This document shows positions 1-11,186 of a stretch of 64,000 nt of DNA, in pieces. Position 1 is the stretch's first letter; each line of letters starts with the position of its first letter. Both the position numbers and the translations under genes were made by a program. The DNA comes from Rhizoclosmatium globosum (Eukaryota > Chytridiomycota > Chytridiomycetes > Chytridiales > Chytriomycetaceae). The notes beneath the pieces were generated by a model. That model saw only the letters and a list, made by a program, of their open reading frames with translations, was not told where the DNA came from and made no database searches. The DNA lies in contig MCGO01000015.1 of assembly GCA_002104985.1 (NCBI GenBank), positions 248,001-312,000 on the forward strand, read 5' to 3'.

Positions 1-1204
1 TCACACCTTCCATCCCTCTTATCCGACTATATCCCATCAATACGTCGAGCAACCGACGCTCTGTCAATAGACGACAGCTGTACAGCAATGTGGAAACATC
101 AGATTTGGATTGTCACGCCAACACTCTCGGTTTCAGGAGAAACTGCCGTCCTTGCATCAGTTGTACTTCATGGCCTTATCGTGGCGGTAGCAGGGATATG
201 GCTGAGTAGAAAGAGGAGGAAAGGCCGCAAGTCTGTGTTTTTGAAGCAGATGCAAGGTCGGAATGATGGGAAGGTGTGGGAGTGGGTGTATTGGGTACGG
301 TTTCTTTTGTTCTTTGTCTATAGTTATTGATTCCGTATTATAGGTCTATTGTGTGATGAGTGTGGTGGATGTTGTGCTTGTGTTGTGGAATCTTTCTGTG
401 TTGGGGCCGCTTGTTTATAGTCTCGTTCTCGCGCCACTATTTTGCATACATAGTGTATATGGCTCTGTTTCAGCATTATGGGGATCTCATGAAAAGTCGC
501 TGTCAGTTTCGAAGCAATGGATTTCGACTCCAACGACAACAACTCCAACGAAGCGAAGAGATCCAACATCTCTGTCTTGTAGTCCGTCTCAGTCTCCTGC
601 AGGATATAATAATATGGCTGTATTTGGAAAACCGTCGTCTCTCACTAATGGCTTTGGGATGCAACTTGATACCACATCGCCAACGATTACAAAGCGGAAA
701 GGATTTACAGCACGCGTGGTAAATAGTGAAGACGATGATGATGAGCTAGTTGATGGAGACACTGAAATGGATGGATGGACATATATTGGACGCGGAAACA
801 CAAACGACTTCCGATCCGTCCATTCAACAGCACAAAATCTGCGGAAACTGAAACAACAACAAGACGCATTAGATGATACACTGATATCTGGATTTGCATC
901 GATTCGGACGGAAGCGGGAAGACAGCCACAAACCGTCAAAACTGGTGGAAACGTGTTTTCATTTGGAAGTGTGACTCCACTTGGACAAAAGACATACCAA
1001 GAAGATTCATCAATGAAGCTGGATCCACCTCGATTCTTTGCACCTCAGGTGAGTGACTTAGAGATTGATGATTCTTGGCTTGCTTACATAAGTCTACAGG
1101 AGAGTACGGGGTTGGAAGAGCTGTTTATGCAGAAAGTTGACTTGAAGGATGCACCCGCCGAAACTCCGCGAAAACAAGGCATCTTTTCACTATTATTTGG
1201 CTGA
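1..1204 (+). CDS. Membrane protein, 3' part (gene runs in from the left edge)
   Basis: The frame is open from base 1, so the true start is probably outside the window; the first ATG inside it is at 88. A gtacgg...tatag intron at 295-343 joins the first exon in frame to the second, which ends with TGA at 1202-1204. A second likely intron, 1049-1099 (gtgagt...ctacag), is 51 bp long and has no stop, so it can be read through. Two or three hydrophobic segments are visible: residues about 22-40 counted from ATG 88, one just after the first splice, and one around 'GPLVYSLVLAPLF'. The rest is a hydrophilic cytosolic-looking tail with acidic and Ser/Thr-rich stretches. I do not recognise the family. 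Coding is well supported by the clean splice and long frame; function is unknown. Confidence 0.6.
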
Positions 1205-1391
1205 TGAAAGGGTTTAATTATGGTGGTGGTTGGGGAGTCGAACAGAGATTTTTCGTGACCCCCTTTCAGTGTTCCCACTGTTCCAATCACACAGGCCAGT
1301 GGAACTCACGTTGAAGTCCCTCGCCCCAACGCCCGCACTCCCACCACCACACCACCTTCCAGCCGCCAGCCCCTCAGCAGTCCTTCAACTG

Positions 1392-4300
1392 ATGACGTCC
1401 AAGTACGGGCCGCTTCTGCCGCCGTTGTCGCAGTGTCTTGAGGCAAACTCAGCCCACTTTGAGTCTGTTTCAGCGACTGTTTCAAGTGGCTTCTCTCTGT
1501 CAACGTCTACTTCAACGTCAACGTCTTCTACTTCGGGTGGATCGGGCGGATCGGGTCAGCCGCTTCCGTCGCCGCCGTCGTCGTCGACGCTTCCGCTGCA
1601 CCCGCTTCTGCTTCCGATGAACCCGAACTCGAACGCAAACTCGAACTCAAACTCAAAAGATGTGCCAAAGTATCCGTCGCCGCCGCACTTGATCCACAGC
1701 TCAACAACTTTGAAACCCTCGCTAAAACGGTGACTCATCGTCTTATCAACGAACCCACACACCACTCGTGCTAAACAACCAACTAAACAGACTCAGAGAC
1801 CGCGATGACGAGTGGCCTCAGATGCCGCCAGCGTCGGCTTCAGCTTCGGCGTCTCGGCCCACCACCTTTGTCCAATCAACCACATCGCATCAACTGCCCA
1901 ATCCCCGTCGCACTCCAATCCAATACTCGCAATCATTAGCTGTCGATAACACGTGGTCGCCTTCGTCCATCTCGTACGGCGGTAATCAGCAGCAGCAACA
2001 GTCCTCAAACAGCCCCTACATATCATCCAATTTGAACCAAACTGTGGCGTACCCCAACAACAACCCCCTCCAGTTCCACCCGAATACATCGTCAACACTC
2101 TACAATGCATCGTCGATGAATCTGCCATTGTCATCGCCGCAGTACGACCATCCCACCTTACCTCGATTGGCCTATGTTCAACAACAACTCCACAACTCGT
2201 CTCAACGCTCTTCCCCACTTCAGCCTCATGTTGCACACTCTTCTCCTTTGATCTCTGTAATGTCTGGAACCATCGGCGGTATTGCTCATGGGGCTCCCGA
2301 ATCTCCTTACTTTCAAAGCACCGGTCCCTCTTCCGGCCGATCCTCCATCAACCAATTTGATTTCATCAACCAATCATCATCGCTGTCGTCTGCCCCTAGC
2401 TCGACCCGAATATCAACGAGATCACAGACACGAAGGAGACTGGAGCAAACTTCACAACAGAACCAACCAACTTCGAATCTACAATACTCTTCGGTCATTC
2501 CCCCATCAACGCAACAGCAATCACAACCGCAACAATCACGACAATACCTACCTCCTCCTCCGTCACGGCCGAACTTGACCTCAACCAACTTAGACTCCCA
2601 CCAACTCCTTGCACAACCTTCCACGTCCCTTAATGGATACCCCTACTCCAACAACAATACGCAACAGCAAGCTCCACTTCACATGTCACCGCATTTCAAT
2701 CACTCATCGCCGTATTTGAATTCACCGTCAAGCTTTGGGCTCTTCCACCAATCATTTTCCCGATCCAACGGCCCCCCTGTGGCTGCAAGCCCTACTATCC
2801 ATGCTGCATACACTCTCGCATACCCACCTCACTATAACCAACCTGCTCCAGCCCCATCCCCACTCCAAACCAATTATTACATGTCCTACCCATCACAACC
2901 ACAACAACAACCTCAAGCTTCATATTTCCCATACCAACAACTTCCTCTGCCTCACACCGCAGCCTACAATCTTCGACAGTCGCGACCCACTTTCAAAGTC
3001 TCTGAAGTGATTGACTTGACACAAGATAGTGCAAGTCCATATATTCTACCTCCACCTACATCATCTGCCTTACCTGCAGTCAAAAAGCGAAGAGTCGAGT
3101 ACGCGTATCCGATTGGCAGTGCTCCTGGCGTTCCAATGATGAATGCAGCGAATGCAGGAATTATGGTTGGAGGTGGTGGATTAGTAATGGGATACCGGTC
3201 TGCAGCTGTTGCCGAGATTTTACCACTCGTGGACTGTGACGACAAGGACGGACATTATATCATTCGGGAGGGAGATGACCTGACACCTCGATGTAAGCTT
3301 GTCATTGATTGAAACCTTTAAACTAATTTCATCTTGCGTCTCAGACAAAATCATTCGGCTGTTGGGTCAAGGAACGTTTGGAAAAGTCGTGGAAGCATAC
3401 GATCGAACTCGAAACGCAAAAGTCGCCATCAAGATTATCCGAAGTATCCAAAAGTATCGAGACGCGGCGAAAGTGGAAGTACGTGTGTTGAACGCGTTGA
3501 AGAAGAACGATCCCATGAACTTGAAGTGAGTCCCTACTCTTTTTCATTATGTTCATCACTTACAAATGAAATTTAGGCGGTGCATTCACCTATTGACATA
3601 CTTTGAACACCGAAACCACACTTGCATGGTCTTTGAACTGCTCGCGCAATCCATCTTTGACTTTTTGAAGGAAAACTCGTTCAGTCCGTTTCCCATGTAT
3701 CATATCCAGACATTCGCAGCACAAATTATAGAGTCGATTACGTTTATGCATGGATTGAGATTGATTCATACGGATTTGAAACCAGGTAATTTATATTTTT
3801 CTGTGATTCCATGAGAACCTGACTGGTGTTCTTTCCATTAGAAAACTTGATGTTGGAGAGTAACCAGTGTCGACCACAGCTCCTGGACTTGTGAGTACAA
3901 GAGCCCTTTTTTTCTTTTAAGGTTTATTGACGTATGATGTGCAGGGTCCTCGAGAACTTTTGAGTGCGCGGTTACGGCTGATTGATTTTGGAAGTGCCAT
4001 CTTTGATGAGGACTACCACAGTTCTGTTGTGAGTACACGGCATTACCGAGCGCCTGAGATTATCTTGGGACTTGGTTGGACGTTTCCTTGTGACATGGTA
4101 CAGTAATTTTTCTTTTCGTCAGTGTTAAGAGGCATCTTTATTTACTTTTTAATAGTGGTCGATTGGATGTATTCTTGTCGAGTTTTTCACTGGAGACGCG
4201 CTGTTTCAAACACATGACAAGTATGTGTCACCTGATATGTTCACTTGATGTGTTTCAAGAACTTAACACGTCATTTCTTTAGTGTTGAGCACTTGGCCAT

Positions 4301-4653
4301 GATGCAAGCTGTATTGGGTCCTATTCCAGACTACATTATCAAGAGCATAAGTCCTGATAAGCCCAGCTCAAAGTTCTTCAAGTCAAACCGTCAAATCAAC
4401 TGGCCTTGTCCGCAGACCCCAAAAGCCAGCAAGAAGTACGTGAAGGCTATGAAGCCGCTTAACGTGAGTTATTTTGCTTGGAGATCAAAGATTTGATTCT
4501 AATTGTTCTTTGCAGCAAATCATTTCTGGAACGGATCAAACGTCTGTCTTATTCCTTGATTTGGTCAAGAAACTTTTGGTGTATGATCCTAAACACCGGA
4601 TAACAGCTCGCGAAGCATTGGAGCATCCCTTTCTCCGCTGCTCTGTCAGATAA
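1392..4653 (+). CDS. KNS1: LAMMER (CLK/Kns1-type) dual-specificity protein kinase
   Basis: A kinase of the CLK/LAMMER family, which phosphorylates SR splicing factors and other nuclear targets. The N-terminal half (1392-1729 and 1791-3292) is a low-complexity Ser/Pro/Gln region. The catalytic domain starts with exon 3: glycine loop GQGTFGKV, lysine in VAIKII, catalytic loop HTDLKPEN, DFGSA, RAPEIIL, and the family signature EHLAMM followed by LGPIP. Introns: 1730-1790, 3293-3344, 3526-3576, 3786-3841, 3891-3944 or 3891-3964, 4098-4155, 4221-4282, 4464-4515. The stop is TAA at 4651. The start at 1392 is the first ATG in a frame open from further upstream, so it is uncertain. The canonical acceptor at 3944 puts the next exon into a TGA; the acceptor at 3964 keeps the frame. 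The family call is very secure. Confidence 0.9.
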
Positions 4654-5051
4654 TGAGCCACTCCAACATCTGCTTCAGTCTTCTCTTACACTACACGCAC
4701 ACACCCACTTCCACCCCTGACCGCTGTTGATGATCGTTTCATTGTTGTTTACTATCCTTGTTTTTTAGTTTTTCCCCCTGGTCAATAATGGCCATATTAT
4801 ATCATCAGTTAAAACATTCCCTGCTACTAGTTATGTGTGTACCTTATCGCTTTGGAAATAAATACTGGGAATATTGTACTTAGAATCGATTTTAAGTTCA
4901 ACCAATGACTCTTCAATGATATGACGTTCATTGCTTTACCAGACTTTGTGTATTTGGAAACAAATAAGAAAACTTCCTCCAATCCCTTCATTCGAATAAA
5001 AAAACAAACTTCTAAGCTTCTCCAACCAATATTTCAAGAATTTCAAACGCA
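4654..5051. other. Convergent intergenic spacer
   Basis: This lies between the 3' ends of the kinase gene (plus) and the lectin gene (minus). It is AT-rich, with an aataaa at about 4857-4862 that could serve polyadenylation. The open frame running through it on the plus strand is the antisense of the lectin's last exon. I see no gene. Confidence 0.5.
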
Positions 5052-6534
5052 TCAGAATCGCTTGTATGACTTCGGACTGTTCATTTTGGAGTACGCCACA
5101 AATGCAGCTGCACCGATTCCTCCCACAGCCAGAATAATAAACACGACAAGCACTCCGTACCAAACGTATGAAGCACCTGATGACGTGCCTTGGGCACTTA
5201 AAGGAACAGGTGTGTTGGTTTTCAAGTTGATGTCTGGTCTTCGGTCAACTCGTGTTGGTTGTGAGCTAGGTGGTTCTTGCTTTCCAGTGTGTTCCTGTTT
5301 GTCGTGATGTTAAATTTGCTTTCCCCAAAGCATAATAAAGACGTGTACTCACGTTCTCGATCTGGTAAGTCATGATTCGAATAAGATCGTGGTTGTCTAT
5401 ATATGCAACGTGTCAAATTCCCAACACATCCCCTTAACCGCACAAAACGAACGTACCAGCCGCATCTCCCGTGTGCGATGTGAAACCAAAGTATCCACGC
5501 TCTGGCAACGTCACATCGTTCTTTGTGAAACAGTTCTTCCAGGTTCCCAGGCCATCCACGTCAATAAACACTTGAACCATCTTGTTCTCGACGTAAATGA
5601 CTTTCGCACGGGTGACGTATTCTTTCTCGCGGAATTGAGCGGTACAGGATCCGATTGCGTTTGATTGTCCGTCAGTTGATTCATCGTATTTAGTCATTCC
5701 GTCGCCAATCATTCCTGTGATGAGAGGGAAGATTGCCTATTCCCATTAACAATTAGTTGCTTTCACTACAATTTGGACCGCATTTCGTATAAAACGCACT
5801 CTGTTTCTGCCATTGGTGTAAGTATCAAAGAAGACTCCCAGCCCATCAAATCTGTCTGCGCCTCCAAAAACGTCCCCTGCGAACAAGTATTACAGCCAAT
5901 TAATTCTACCAGAACCTACGTACCAACTTGCTTTCGACCTGTGGTGTACCAGAACGCAAACCCATCTCCAAACAGACGGTCTCCTCCGTGTACCTTGAAC
6001 TCAAATTCACACACCCATGACTTTGGGTTTACAACAGGCTTATAGTAGGAAGTCAGATGGCTGGCTGGCTTCGTTGATGAAACAGGCTTACCATTCTGGC
6101 CCATACCCAGCCTTTCATTGATTGACGGTTTGGAGTGATTCGAACGAATCGGTTGATGTCGACGTATGCATCTATGCAGAGGTTTGAGATGTTGGGAAGG
6201 GAAGGTACGGAAGGTGTTCTACTCACTTCCACCAAAGTCCCAATATCTGACCAGCGAAAGAGTGGAAACAGCGGTTAGCCCATACTTCCAGCCTTCAGCT
6301 ATTGGAACAATTACCTGCTCATCAAGTACTCATCTATATAGCGATAGTAAATTAACGATGAGGCGTTTTGTTGAGTTGGGAGACATTACCAACATACGGT
6401 GGTTGCATAGAAAAGTGCTCGACATATGTGAGATCCGAGTCTTTCACTTCGAAACGAGCTTCATCGGCAGATGCAATAGTGCATAGGAGGGTGAGGGAGG
6501 CGAATGCTTGAAGCAACGTGGGGAAGAGGTGCAT
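5052..6534 (-). CDS. L-type (legume-like) lectin cargo receptor, VIP36/ERGIC-53/Emp46 family
   Basis: A type I membrane lectin of the early secretory pathway that binds high-mannose glycoproteins for ER-Golgi transport. Exon 1 (from ATG at 6534) encodes a signal peptide (hydrophobic core LLQAFASLTLLCTIASA). The lectin domain is spread over several exons. Landmarks in order are YWDFGGS, NRQSMKGWVWA, FKVHGGDRLFGDGFAFWYT, the metal/sugar loop FDGLGVFFDTYTNG, GSCTAQFR, and the C-terminal strand LPERGYFGFTSHTGD. A single transmembrane helix (VLVVFIILAVGGIGAAAFVAY) and a short basic tail ending SYKRF close the protein. About six short introns interrupt it, for example one with donor gtatgt just after exon 1. 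Order and spacing match VIP36. Family confidence is high; which paralogue it is cannot be settled. Confidence 0.85.
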
Positions 6535-6580
6535 TTTGGTGAAAAAGGATGAATGTCTATTTTAGGAAAGAACAAGAAGA

Positions 6581-6720
6581 AAGAAGAAAGTAGAGAAATC
6601 TGTCGTCTTCCGCTATTAGATATTAATAAAAGCTATTCAGTTAATAATTGAAGAAGAAAGTAGAGAAATCTGTCGTCTTCCGCTATTAGATATTAATAAC
6701 AGCTATTCAGTTAATAATTG
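6581..6720. repeat. Tandem duplication, two 70-bp units
   Basis: Bases 6581-6650 and 6651-6720 are the same 70-bp unit head to tail, with one difference (A at 6630, C at 6700). The first bases of a third unit (aagaag) follow at 6721. Each unit carries a pyrimidine block, a tattaata stretch and ttaataattg. It lies 47 bp upstream of the lectin start codon, so it is in that gene's 5' UTR or promoter. Confidence 0.95.
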
Positions 6721-7205
6721 AAGAAGGAAAAACTGAGGTTGACGAGTTTTCAAACTTAATCGGGTAAATCACAATACAAACGAAACAAACGTGAAGCAGT
6801 ATGCGATGTAGAGTGTAGAGAATGCCCAAAGCAACAGAAAGCGACTCAAACAATGTTCTGAAACAGCAGTAATCTGTCCCACCAAATTTCGAATTATTGT
6901 TCCTGTCAAATTCGAATTCTAAGCTACAAAAAAGTTTGAAACATATGAAGTTCTAAACTTGAAACCAACACCTGAAATCTGACAAATGAATTTTTTTTAT
7001 GGGGCACGACTTGAAACCAAATTCTCCGATGCATGCACCTTTCCCAAACGCCTCCTTCTGTCAGAACCGCTTCAAACTGGCAGAAACAACATATTCATTA
7101 TGACGAAAGTGAGATCAGCGATCAATTGTGCATAAGCCGGTGTCATTAAGCTCGCAGCCAGCCTCAAGGCCGTTGAGACACTGCCCACGGGGCACTTTTT
7201 TAATC

Positions 7206-7268
7206 AAACGTGCACGCACACGCGAAAAATTCGTCGAATTTTCCGAACCCTAACCAAAACGTATAAAG
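7206..7268 (+). promoter_or_regulatory. Likely phosphate permease promoter elements
   Basis: A TATAAAG box lies at 7262-7268, 50 bp before the start codon. An E-box-like aaacgtgc (reverse complement GCACGTTT) lies at 7206-7213, resembling the low-affinity Pho4 site of yeast phosphate genes. Between them is a perfect inverted repeat, aaaattcg-t-cgaatttt (7226-7242). The elements are seen in the sequence; regulation by phosphate is inferred from the gene's function. Confidence 0.5.
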
Positions 7269-7317
7269 ACTGCCGACAAGCGAAACCGTCTCTTTCCATC
7301 AAGCTTCTGCCTCAAAA

Positions 7318-9055
7318 ATGTCCCCTCAACAGAACAAGGCCAAAGCTTTTGCTCACCTCGACGAGGGAAAGCTCGGATGGTTCCACATCAAGACTGTCTT
7401 GATTGCTGGTGCCGGTTTCTTCTCTGACGCCTACGACATCTTCGTTATCTCTCAGGCTCTTCCAATGATCTACCAGGTCTACTTTGGTCCACAATACATC
7501 TCTGGAAAGTTCCCAGCAGATTTCTCTGCTCCTGGAGAAGCCCAGATTGTCAAGACTCCTCAAAACGTCAAGGTCGACTTTGCTAATAACTACCCTAACG
7601 GTGTTCATATGGATGCCTGGTTGAAAGGTGAGAGCATTCGTTTACGATATTACTCATCGAATTCATACTAAACCTTTTCTCTTTTCAGCTTGTACCAACT
7701 GGGGAAACTTGATTGGTCAAATCTCTTTCGGTATTGCTGGAGACTCTCACGGTCGTAAGGCTGTCTACGGTTTCGAGCTTATGGTCATCATCATCTGTAC
7801 TATTGGATCTGTCTTGACTGGAACTACGTTCTACGGAGCCAACATTCTCCACATCTTGTCTTTCTGGCGTTTCTTCTTGGTATCGGAATTGGAGGAGACT
7901 ACCCAATGTCTGCCGTTATCACCTCTGAGTTTGCCAACGTCCGATACCGTGGAATGATGCTTGCCGCCGTTTTCGCCATGCAAGGAATCGGAATTCTTAT
8001 CGGAAGCGCCGTCTACGTTGCACCTTGACTGCTATGAAGAGACAATCCAAAACGACTACACTGCTTTGGATGTCGTCTGGCGTGTTGCTATTGGTTTGGT
8101 ATCGTCCCAGCCTCTTGGTCATTTACTTCCGTTTCACTATGCCAGAGACTCCACGTTACACGGCTGATGGTAAAATACATTTTACTTTCATTCTGCGAAC
8201 AAGTAACTAAATCTTTATCGTAGTCGTTGGCGATGCCGAAATCGCTGCCAGAGACGTTGAACTTGCCCTCCAAGGAAAGGCCGTCATTGGAAACAACAAC
8301 GCTCTCAAGAAGAACAAGGTTAACAAGGTCTCTGACTTCAAGACCTACTTCAGCCAATGGAAGAACATGAAGATCTTGATTGGTACCGCGTACACTTGGT
8401 TCGCCCTTGACGTCGCCTGGTACGGTCTTGCCTTGAACCAGTCTACTGTCTTGAACTTGATCAACTTCAACGGTCCACAAAAGGTCTCAATCAATGTGAC
8501 TGACAAGAATGGAGTTACCACATTACAAAAGGTCATGCCTCCTGTTGACATTCAAGACATCTTCTACCAGACTGCTGTCGGTAACATCATTATCGCCTGT
8601 GCAGGTACCGTTCCAGGATACTGGTTTACTGTATTCCTCATTGAGAAGCTCGGACGTAAGCCAATCCAGTACATGGGTTTCGCCGTCATCACTATCTGTC
8701 TCATTATTCTCGCTGCCACCTGGGATACTATCAGCCACAACCAGACTGCATTCATGGCTGTCTTCACCATCGCTCAGTTCTTCTTCCAATTCGGACCAAA
8801 CACCACTACCTTCGTTATTCCAGGAGAAGTCTTCCCAACTCGTTTCAAGGCTACATGTCACGGTATTTCTGCTGCTGCTGGTAAAGCCGGAGCCATTTTG
8901 GGAGTTCAGGCTGTTGGTCCATACTTGCCACCAACACTGTCACTGTGTTGTCCACCTTCGCCGTCATCATGGCGACTGGAGGTCTTGCAACTGCTCTTCT
9001 GCCAGAAACCCGCGGAAAGACTCTTGAGGAGCTTTCTGGAGAGGACGAGGAGTAA
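7318..9055 (+). CDS. PHO84: Inorganic phosphate transporter, PHO84/MFS type (frame-broken)
   Basis: A 12-TM major facilitator that imports phosphate with protons at the plasma membrane. Landmarks: [15 protein letters not shown] in TM1, [13 protein letters not shown] with [16 protein letters not shown], the [10 protein letters not shown] loop, and the C-terminal [12 protein letters not shown]. Introns are 7628-7688 and 8170-8223. No single frame covers the gene. Alignment by eye to the family needs one extra base at each of six places: near 7880, 8021, 8041, 8100, 8111 and 8928. Each lies in a G or C run that looks one base short. No in-frame nonsense change or missing domain is seen, and codon choice is strongly biased as in a highly expressed gene. 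I read it as an intact gene with consensus errors; a very recent pseudogene is the alternative. The stop is TAA at 9053. Confidence 0.85.
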
Positions 9056-9441
9056 ACATTTCTTTTTCATAATAATGCGCGTTAATATTGGACTTATAAA
9101 AAATTCGTTACACAGTTTATTTGTTATCCAGATATGTTTATGTAAAAGCCACTTATAATTATTCTTGCTGATGTACATATCTTGTAAAAGGTACATTTTA
9201 ATTAAATCAGTGCAGACTTTTAAATATGCCAATGATGACAGCTTTTCAAAACTTAGGATTTGTGTTGGAGAAACGTTTTTTGACAAGTATGATAAGTAGT
9301 ATAATCTTCACCGTTTCCGGATCATCAGATAGATTATATTAAATATTATCTACAAGATGAAACGAAGAAAAGAGATGAGACAGCAGAAGTTCATGCAAAA
9401 AGAGACTGGAACGAATTCAAAAAACCGAAACAGATGCTCTT
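9056..9441. other. Convergent intergenic spacer
   Basis: This is AT-rich 3' flank between the phosphate permease and SNU13. I see no gene in either strand; ORFs here are short and uninterrupted only by chance. Confidence 0.5.
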
Positions 9442-10077
9442 TTAAACAAGCAACTTCTCAATCTGGAGCTTGATAGCCTGGATTTGCGCCTTCAACTCAG
9501 AACCTTCGTTTGTAGTCACGGAGCACGCAATGACTGGACGTGAGACACCACAGGCACGGCCGAGAGCAACCTTGGACTTGACGAAGACGTATGGAACGTT
9601 CTAAGAAGACAAATTGTTTTTAGAAACCAAAGCTTTTTGGGTGAGTTGTCAATGAATTTTACCTTGTCTTCACAGAGGAGTGGCAAGTGCAAGAGAATCT
9701 CAAGTGGCTCAGTATCTTCAGTCATGATGATGAACTCAGAGATACCACGGTTGAGGGTCTTGGTGGCTGGTAAGTTCAACAAGGTTAGGTTTTTGTATGA
9801 AGGAGGACCGTAAAAAGAGGAGACTCACCCTCGTTAGCTCCCTTCTTGAGCTGCTTGTAGTGAGAAGCTTGCTGGACGAGATCGAGGATCTTGTTGGTAA
9901 GCTGAGCGTCAGCAAGTGGGAAGGCTTTAGAGGCGTTGTCGGCAGACTAGAGCAACAGAGCGGTAGTTAGCAATATGATCTCTACGGATATAGAAGGCAC
10001 GACCACTGTCAGTAACCGAAACCGAAGACCATCGTCTGCAAGCTCTGGTGGAGAACTGCGGGAATAGAACTCACCAT
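9442..10077 (-). CDS. SNU13: Snu13 / 15.5K / NHP2L1 box C/D and U4 snRNP protein
   Basis: A small RNA-binding protein of the L7Ae family that binds kink-turns in U4 snRNA and box C/D snoRNAs, including U3. Spliced exons give a complete protein of the usual size (about 127 aa): [10 protein letters not shown] at the start, [16 protein letters not shown] (the k-turn-binding motif), [16 protein letters not shown], then [24 protein letters not shown] and a C-terminus ending IEKLLV. Exon 1 consists only of the start codon (10075-10077), followed by a 128-bp intron (9947-10074). Two more introns follow, after the KKGANE codons and after LCEDK. It is divergent from IMP3, another U3 snoRNP protein. 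Identification is near certain. Confidence 0.95.
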
Positions 10078-10368
10078 TTGTTTGGAGGATGAAAGAAAAA
10101 AAAGAAAAGAAAGAACTATTGGGTTGATATTCGACTGTCTATCTGAAGCAGAATCAATTAATAAGGCAACGACGTCGGAGAACTTAGAAGTATGATACTA
10201 TTGGTTCAGTAGTTAAGATACGTAAACGTAGATGTAGAAAATCTTTATCTCCATTAAACGCATAAGGATACAATTATCTATAATCCTGGTCTTTGAATAT
10301 ATCGTTAAGGCTTTGGGCGTCTGATTGTTCTGTGAGAGGTGTGTTTTTGTTTTTTCTCAAACAAACAG

Positions 10369-11126
10369 ATGGCGGTATGCAACCGCTTCACTACTCAACT
10401 TCTAAGAGCGGCGATACTAACCATAACCTTTTCTCCTTACTCAGACCAACCTCAAATATCACGAAAAGAAGCTTCTCAAGAAAGTGGACTTCCTGCAATG
10501 GAAATCAGACCAATCCCTCCACGAGACGGCCGTGATGCGACGATACCACGTCCCTAAGCGAGAAGAGTATCAAAAATACAACAAGATTGCAGGACAGATT
10601 CGAAAGATTGCGAACAAGTTGTCGCTTTTAGATCCAAAGGACCCATACCGAGACACAAAGACGGACGATTTGTTGGAGAAGCTGTACAGAATGGGAATTA
10701 TTACAGCAAAGAAGACGCTTTCTCAATGTGAAAATGTGACTGTGGCGTCGTTTTGCAGGTTCGTTGATACTTGAGAGTAACTGGCTTGCGGCAATTGGAA
10801 TAGGATCTGAACGAAGCTGACACATGTTTGATACATAGGCGAAGACTCCCAATCGTGATGGTTCGGCTAAAGATGGCGGAGACTGTGAAAGCAGCAGTCA
10901 CATATGTTGAGCAAGGACATATTCGTGTTGGACCTGAGACTATTACGGATCCAGCGTATTTAGTAACAAGACGAATGGAAGATTATGTCACTTGGGTGAA
11001 CGGATCATCTATCAAGAGGAAGATTGCGAAATACAATGACAAGGTGGTTCTTCTCCCATTTCACGACTTTTAACTAATTATTCTCATCCCTTACAGCTTG
11101 ATGATTTTGATTTATTGGATTTGTGA
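10369..11126 (+). CDS. IMP3: U3 snoRNP protein Imp3 (S4 domain)
   Basis: A component of the SSU processome that helps pair U3 snoRNA with pre-rRNA. Exon 1 is only ATGGCG (10369-10374). Introns are 10375-10444, 10759-10838 and 11044-11096, and the stop is TGA at 11124. The spliced protein (about 180 aa, usual length) shows [17 protein letters not shown] at the N-terminus, [15 protein letters not shown], and the S4 RNA-binding part [35 protein letters not shown], with [10 protein letters not shown] at the end. This colinear match to Imp3 is complete and every junction keeps frame. Confidence 0.95.
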
Positions 11127-11186
11127 TATGGAAAGGTGCAACTGATAAAGAAAGACTGTTTGAAATCTTGCTTGTATTCAAAAGAG

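Larger units (their letters stand above)
6535..7317. other. Divergent intergenic region between lectin and phosphate permease
   Basis: This holds the shared upstream DNA of two divergent genes. It contains the 70-bp tandem duplication (listed separately) on the lectin side and the permease promoter on the right. The middle (about 6725-7200) is AT-rich, and I see no convincing ORF or RNA gene in it. Confidence 0.6.

Noticed and set aside
7870..8112. Programmed ribosomal frameshifting in the phosphate permease
   Set aside because: Several shifts in one gene, all explained by a single missing G or C in a run, do not fit any known programmed signal. Error or decay is simpler.
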